Below are positions 7,818 to 11,376 of a stretch of DNA of 11,376 nucleotides, piece after piece. The translations under genes and the position numbers were made by a program. Numbering within the stretch: the stretch's first letter is position 1; each line of letters begins with the position of its first letter. The stretch is taken from contig JAHEAK010000105.1 of NCBI GenBank assembly GCA_024642805.1, forward strand, positions 1 through 11,376. Reading direction: 5' to 3'. The notes under the pieces were generated by a model, which was not told the origin of the DNA, ran no database searches, and was given only the letters and a program-made list of their open reading frames with translations. This DNA comes from Kofleriaceae bacterium (lineage in GTDB: Bacteria; Myxococcota_A; Polyangia; Haliangiales; Haliangiaceae).

Positions 7818-8424
7818 GCTGCCCTATCGCGGAGATGGCCTTTTGCGCTTTGTCCAAGAAGCGGTCGCTCGAGGGAATGACCACGCGACTTGGATGGCTG
7901 TGCCAGGCCAGCGCGATGCGTTGGTCGATGGCTTTGGCGGTCAGCGCGTTCTCGACGCGCAGGCTGTTCTCGCGGTTGTAGCCGTGTTCGTCATCGGGCG
8001 TTTCGAGGTGAATCACGGCATCGTAGCGGGCCAGCTCTTTCTCCAGGGTGGTGCCGAGTGACTCGCAGTAGCTTGGGCCAGCGTCGGGCCAGTAGGCCAG
8101 GCCATCGACCGTGCCGCGATCGCACAAGACGATGGCCACTCCATCCTCGGCACGCATGAGCTCTTCCATCTCGGTCTGGACGTGGTAGATGGTGCGCTGC
8201 GCTGCCCGCCTGCCGTGATCGCTGCTGTGGCGAGGAAAGCCGCCCGAAAACACGATGCTGGCCGCTTCGGGCAAGACGACGACGTGCTTGCAGAAGATTC
8301 GCTCGGCAATCTCGAGAACCGCGGTTTTTCCGCCCCCTGGGCCGCCCGTGAGCGCGATGTAGCGCACTTGATGATTGGAGACTTTACATTGACAGGTGCG
8401 GTGCCCAAATTGAAGTGGTGGCAT
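7795..8424 (-). CDS. AAA_28-type ATP-binding protein (predicted small-molecule kinase/NTPase)
   Basis: From ATG 8424 the protein has 209 residues. Walker A is GGPGGGKT (27-34) after the strand YIALT. PEAAS (about 52-56) and the lid-side motif LCDRGTVDGLAYW (100-112) follow. A C-terminal stretch, HGYNRENSLRVENAL, leads to an arginine/tryptophan helix (IDQRIALAWHSHP) and ends in VVIPSSDRFLDKA. This order matches the AAA_28 (NadR-kinase-like) P-loop family, whose members phosphorylate or hydrolyse small substrates; the substrate here cannot be read. The frame extends upstream to 8601, but that segment overlaps the divergent DedA gene and has no family similarity, so I reject it. A GTG at VRYIALTGG is a shorter alternative. 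Its last 23 bases overlap the end of the CBS gene on the other strand. Confidence 0.85.
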   Translation of the reverse strand: MPPLQFGHRTCQCKVSNHQVRYIALTGGPGGGKTAVLEIAERIFCKHVVVLPEAASIVFSGGFPRHSSDHGRRAAQRTIYHVQTEMEELMRAEDGVAIVLCDRGTVDGLAYWPDAGPSYCESLGTTLEKELARYDAVIHLETPDDEHGYNRENSLRVENALTAKAIDQRIALAWHSHPSRVVIPSSDRFLDKAQKAISAIGQLMPACCA

Positions 8425-8467
8425 GAAGAGTGGAAGTGTAGCTCGCCGGGTGTCAGGGTTGTAGCGA

Positions 8468-9079
8468 GTGCTCAGTGAAATCACAGCATGGATCGACTCG
8501 ATGGGGGCGGCGACCAACCACCCTCTGGTCCTGCTCGTGCTCGGCCTGGCCTGCCTGATCGAGTATGTGTTTCCGCCCTTTCCCGGCGACACCATCACCA
8601 TCCTCGGCGCGATCCTTGTCGGTGCCTATGGTTGGAGTCTGGTCCTGGTGTTTTCGGTGTTGATGCTCGGCTCGGTGCTGGGCAGCGCCGGTGCCTATGC
8701 GCTGGGTCGACGCTGGGCGGCATCTGGCAAGCTCTTGCAGACCTCGACGCTCGCGACCCTGGTGGCGCGCTTTGAGCGGCGTGGCGTCTGGCTCTTGCTC
8801 GTCAATCGCTTCCTCCCTGGTATTCGCCCGCTCTTCTTCATCGCAGCTGGGCTGGCCAAGATGCCCGCAAGCTTGGTGCTCATCGCCAGCGCCATGAGCG
8901 CCGCTTTGTGGAACGCCCTACTGATGGTGCTCGGCGCTTCGCTTGGCAACAACTTGGACGCGATTGGCGCGTGGATGCGCCGCTATACTCAGCTGAGCTG
9001 GGCTCTACTGGTCACGCTGCTCCTGCTGTGGCTGGCCCGCTGGATCTGGCGTCGGCGCGCGGGACGAGGCCGCCGCTAG
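8468..9079 (+). CDS. DedA-family membrane protein (SNARE-associated/VTT domain)
   Basis: The 203-residue integral membrane protein has the DedA signatures: IEYVFPPFPGD (31-41, with acidic E32 and D41) in the first re-entrant region, the small-residue segment GSVLGSAGAYALGRR (68-82), and NRFLPGIRPLFFIAAGLAKM (113-132), which carries the conserved arginines and proline. Three or more further hydrophobic segments lie near 20-30, 43-68 and 134-160, with a last helix at 177-193 before an arginine-rich tail. DedA proteins are inner-membrane transporters; several have been linked to undecaprenyl-phosphate or phospholipid recycling and to envelope stress (established for the family, not for this member). 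The start is GTG 8468, with in-frame ATG 8501 (Met12) as an alternative. It is divergent from the AAA_28 gene, leaving only 43 bp for both promoters. The final 75 bp overlap the 3' end of the WS/DGAT gene. Confidence 0.92.
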   Translation: MLSEITAWIDSMGAATNHPLVLLVLGLACLIEYVFPPFPGDTITILGAILVGAYGWSLVLVFSVLMLGSVLGSAGAYALGRRWAASGKLLQTSTLATLVARFERRGVWLLLVNRFLPGIRPLFFIAAGLAKMPASLVLIASAMSAALWNALLMVLGASLGNNLDAIGAWMRRYTQLSWALLVTLLLLWLARWIWRRRAGRGRR

Positions 9080-10483
9080 ATCCTTCAGACTTTCCAAGGC
9101 GTCACGAAAGTCGTCGGTCAGCTCGTGAAGATTGGGCAGTGCTTGCCAGTCGCCACTGAGGGCGAAGTACACCTCACCGGCATAGCTGAACACGGCGATG
9201 CCAAGGGCTTGTTGCTCAAAGAGCGGCACGAAGGGGACCATGGCCGTGAGCCGTGAGCCGAGCAGGTAGAGTGGAAAGGGCGGGCCTGGTACGTTGGTCA
9301 CCAGCACGTTGAAGGGGCGCAGCTTGCCAGCCACACGCACGCCGTCGCGCATGATGGCATCCATCGTGACGTCACTGAGATCTTCCAAAAAGGACACGCC
9401 CTCGACTTGGTGCGACTCTTCCTTTATGGCCTGGGTTCTTTCCAGAATCTCGTGGTAGCGATCGTCTTCGTCGCACAGGTGGACGGGCAAGCGCAGGATG
9501 GTGAGCGCAATCTCGTTGCCCTGGCCGCTGTTGTCACGTGGATGCCTGGTGGAAACCGGCATGAGCACGCGAAAGTCTTTGTGCAGGTCGACCCTATCGC
9601 CCAGACGAACCAGAAAGGCCCGCAGCGCTCCTGCACATATGGCTAGGACCACGTCATTGAGCTTGCCACCCAGACCATTTTTGACCGCCTTGAGATCGGC
9701 CAAGGGAAAGCGACACCAATCGATTCGGCGGTGCGGACTTTGCTCGTGTGGGTTGATAGCCGTGGGCGATGCTGGGCTCAGGCCACTGGCCACAAGATTG
9801 CTGACGCCTCGAAGAGTGTCGCGGAAGGAGGGTCGAGAGCCACCTTGCGTTGGTGCCAGGCCGTGGCGAGCCCGTCGCGCCAATTGGTAGATGCCCTTCT
9901 TTCGATAGCCGAGCTCCGATTGCAAGAGGCGCCAGCGAGGGGGTGGTGGCTGCGCTTGCCAGTGGCTCGCAGGCAGGGCGATGTTGGCGTCACTGGTGGC
10001 TCGCAAGAGGCGCGCGATCATTTCCACGCCACCCACGCCATCGACCATCGAGTGGTGCACCTTGCCGATGAGCGCGAAGCCACCCTTGTCCAGGCCCTCG
10101 ACTAAGTAGATTTCCCAGAGCGGGCGCTCGCGATCGAGGGGCGTCGAGTAGATACGCCCGGCCAGTCGCTTCAGCTGACGCTCGTCTCCAGGCCCCGGAA
10201 GTGCCACGTGACGCAGATGGTAGCGCAAGTTGAAATGCTCGTCGTCTACCCATATCGGGTGTCGCAGCAGGGGTATTCTTCTGAGTCGCTGTCGATAGCG
10301 TGGCAGACTGTCGAGCGTAGTTTCAATGTGCTCGACGAGCAGGTCGAGATCCACCGCTCGTCCCCGCTGACACAAGGGCCCTTCCGCAAAAACCATCAGC
10401 GCGCCCACGTGCATAGGCATGTGAGCGTTCTCGATGCCGACGAACATCGCATCGAGCGCGGTGAGTCGCTGGAAAGCCGACAT
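9005..10483 (-). CDS. Wax ester synthase/diacylglycerol acyltransferase (WS/DGAT)
   Basis: From ATG 10483 the protein has 492 residues, close to the usual 450-490. It catalyses acyl-CoA-dependent formation of wax esters or triacylglycerol, the bacterial storage lipids. The start MSAFQRLTALDAMF matches the typical N-terminus (L-xx-DA-x-F). PLDRERPLWEIYLVEGL (115-131) leads to the catalytic HHSMVDG (143-149, HHxxxDG) with both histidines and the aspartate present. The second half has LNDVVLA (275-281), a well-kept PVSTRHPRDNSGQGNEI block, and NVPGPPFPLYLLG (397-409), all family hallmarks. Longer starts (ATG 10525, GTG 10540) would add non-conserved residues. The last 24 codons, a Pro/Gln/Ser-rich tail, overlap the DedA gene on the opposite strand and are probably dispensable. 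Whether it makes wax esters or triacylglycerol cannot be read from sequence. Confidence 0.94.
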   Translation of the reverse strand: MSAFQRLTALDAMFVGIENAHMPMHVGALMVFAEGPLCQRGRAVDLDLLVEHIETTLDSLPRYRQRLRRIPLLRHPIWVDDEHFNLRYHLRHVALPGPGDERQLKRLAGRIYSTPLDRERPLWEIYLVEGLDKGGFALIGKVHHSMVDGVGGVEMIARLLRATSDANIALPASHWQAQPPPPRWRLLQSELGYRKKGIYQLARRARHGLAPTQGGSRPSFRDTLRGVSNLVASGLSPASPTAINPHEQSPHRRIDWCRFPLADLKAVKNGLGGKLNDVVLAICAGALRAFLVRLGDRVDLHKDFRVLMPVSTRHPRDNSGQGNEIALTILRLPVHLCDEDDRYHEILERTQAIKEESHQVEGVSFLEDLSDVTMDAIMRDGVRVAGKLRPFNVLVTNVPGPPFPLYLLGSRLTAMVPFVPLFEQQALGIAVFSYAGEVYFALSGDWQALPNLHELTDDFRDALESLKDLAAASSRAPTPDPAGQPQQEQRDQ

Positions 10484-10694
10484 GTTCTGAGTATAGCGGC
10501 TAGAAAGACTACGCTGCGCATCCATTGCCGCGTCGGCCACCGACGCTCACGAGCGCGTGGCGCGAAAATTTCCAGAAACGACAAAGAGCGTCTGCCAAGC
10601 ATACAAGTCGCGAGTTGCCCTCGGCCCCTTCCACGAGCCGTTGTGAGTGATTACAGTCTAGGCATCGCTTTCGCGCCATGGACCCTCGCTGCCT

Positions 10695-10700
10695 AGGAGA
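10695..10700 (+). promoter_or_regulatory. Shine-Dalgarno of the universal stress protein gene
   Basis: AGGAGA sits five bases before ATG 10706 and is the best-formed ribosome site in the right half of the window. Most other genes here lack a clear site, so this gene is probably the most efficiently translated of its neighbours (inference). Confidence 0.8.
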
Positions 10701-10705
10701 ACGCT

Positions 10706-11143
10706 ATGAGCTTCTTGCCGAAGAAGAGAATTCTAGTACCTGTCGACTTTTCGAAGGCCTCTTTCAAGGCCATCGAAGTTGCTAGCCAAATGGTGGACAA
10801 CCCCGCAGGTTTGCATGTCGTGCACGTAACCCAGCCACTACACGTTGCCGAGCCCGGCGTTCTCTGGGGGACGGTGACTGACACCACGCGTCTGGAGATG
10901 TCTACCAAGGCATTGAAGGAGCAGGTCGCGGCCAAGGGCTTCCACGAGGTGCAGGTTCACACGCGCCTCGGTCTGCCCGCCCAGGTTATCGCCGAGGTGG
11001 CGCGAGAAACGAACGCCGAGCTCATCGTGATTCCCTCGCACGGGCGCAGCGGCCTGCAGCGCCTTTTTCTCGGTTCGGTCACCGAGAAGGTCTTGCGCAT
11101 GGCAGAATGTCCCGTGCTGGTGCTCCGGGTAACCGAGGACTAG
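10706..11143 (+). CDS. Universal stress protein (UspA family)
   Basis: This is a single-domain Usp of 145 residues, the usual size. It opens with the typical first strand and loop KRILVPVDFSKAS (7-19, with Asp14) and continues through HVVHV (37-41). It ends with the nucleotide-loop block LIVIPSHGRSGLQRLFLGSV (106-125) and the last strand CPVLVLRV (135-142). The ATP-binding signature G-2x-G-9x-G-S/T is nearly complete (G113, nine residues, G123-S124), but the first glycine is Pro110, so nucleotide binding is likely but not certain. Such proteins are cytoplasmic, form dimers and help survival under starvation, oxidative or low-oxygen stress (family knowledge). The gene stands alone, divergent from the WS/DGAT gene across about 220 bp and convergent with a second Usp gene. 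Confidence 0.95.
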   Translation: MSFLPKKRILVPVDFSKASFKAIEVASQMVDNPAGLHVVHVTQPLHVAEPGVLWGTVTDTTRLEMSTKALKEQVAAKGFHEVQVHTRLGLPAQVIAEVARETNAELIVIPSHGRSGLQRLFLGSVTEKVLRMAECPVLVLRVTED

Positions 11144-11178
11144 TTTTCGAAGGGCTGGCTTTTTTCGGAGGGCTGGCT
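11144..11178. repeat. Imperfect 17-bp direct repeat between two Usp genes
   Basis: TTTTCGAAGGGCTGGCT at 11144-11160 is followed by TTTTCGGAGGGCTGGCT at 11162-11178, one mismatch apart and one base between. The pair fills most of the 47-bp gap between two convergent stress-protein genes. I find no convincing stem in it, so I do not call a terminator, although the six-T run at 11160-11165 could help end transcription. Confidence 0.6.
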
Positions 11179-11190
11179 GCGAGTCCTTAG

Positions 11191-11376
11191 CTAGGGCTCG
11201 TAGCGTTCACGGCATGCTTCGGTGAGAATCACTGTGGTCTTGGCGTGTCGCAAGACTCGATCCGAGACGCTGCCGAGCAAGTGCTGCACGGCGTCGGCGT
11301 CGTGGGCGCCTACGACGACGGCTTGCACGCCCAGCTCATCGTAGGAATCGAGCAGGGTTTGGGCCGGGCGGCCAGA
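11191..11376 (-). CDS. Universal stress protein, C-terminal fragment (start beyond window edge)
   Basis: Reading the minus strand from the right edge, 61 codons end in TAG at 11191-11193. The peptide contains LGVQAVVVGAHDADAVQHL, then GSVSDRVLRHAKTTVILTEA, the final beta-alpha-beta unit of the Usp fold: the strand before the nucleotide loop, GSVSDRVL, and the closing strand TTVILT. The nucleotide signature is degraded. The second glycine is Asp, and only eight residues instead of nine precede Gly-Ser. This copy therefore probably binds ATP poorly or not at all, or acts as a partner for the intact neighbour (inference). The N-terminal part lies outside the window, so a two-domain Usp cannot be excluded. 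Confidence 0.85.
   Translation of the reverse strand, partial: SGRPAQTLLDSYDELGVQAVVVGAHDADAVQHLLGSVSDRVLRHAKTTVILTEACRERYEP

Noticed and set aside
8425..8601. N-terminal extension of the AAA_28 gene
   Set aside because: It overlaps the divergent DedA gene and lacks family similarity; the P-loop sits at a normal position from ATG 8424.

Overview
The window is GC-rich and gene-dense. Its lipoproteins, long linkers and mix of stress and lipid genes suggest a Myxococcota-type (former deltaproteobacterial) genome. There is no rRNA, tRNA or marker gene to prove this, so the assignment is inference. I see no mobile element, CRISPR array or RNA gene, and no gene-free stretch exceeds 300 bases.

Left part (1-2550). 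A large minus-strand gene runs off the left edge and carries two BREX-type ATPase (DUF2791-like) modules in tandem. The first has lost its Walker A and Walker B residues; the second keeps both. Divergent from it is a TlpA-like thioredoxin lipoprotein.

Middle (2719-6089). A membrane protein of unknown function with an extracytoplasmic domain overlaps by ATGA a von Willebrand factor A lipoprotein with a complete MIDAS, so the two look translationally coupled. Six exact 14-bp tandem repeats follow in the intergenic region.

Right part (6090-11376). A protein made almost entirely of eight CBS motifs is followed by a minus-strand AAA_28-type NTPase, a divergent DedA membrane protein, a minus-strand WS/DGAT wax ester/triacylglycerol synthase, a universal stress protein, and the C-terminal end of a second stress protein on the minus strand at the right edge. 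CBS, WS/DGAT and Usp genes together resemble the content of mycobacterial dormancy regulons, so a stress, energy-sensing and storage-lipid role is plausible (inference). Gene pairs at 7795-7817 and 9005-9079 overlap tail to tail.

The best candidates for something undescribed are the tandem pseudo/active BREX-type ATPase, whose partners probably lie beyond the left edge, the eight-CBS protein, and the coupled membrane protein/VWA lipoprotein pair.
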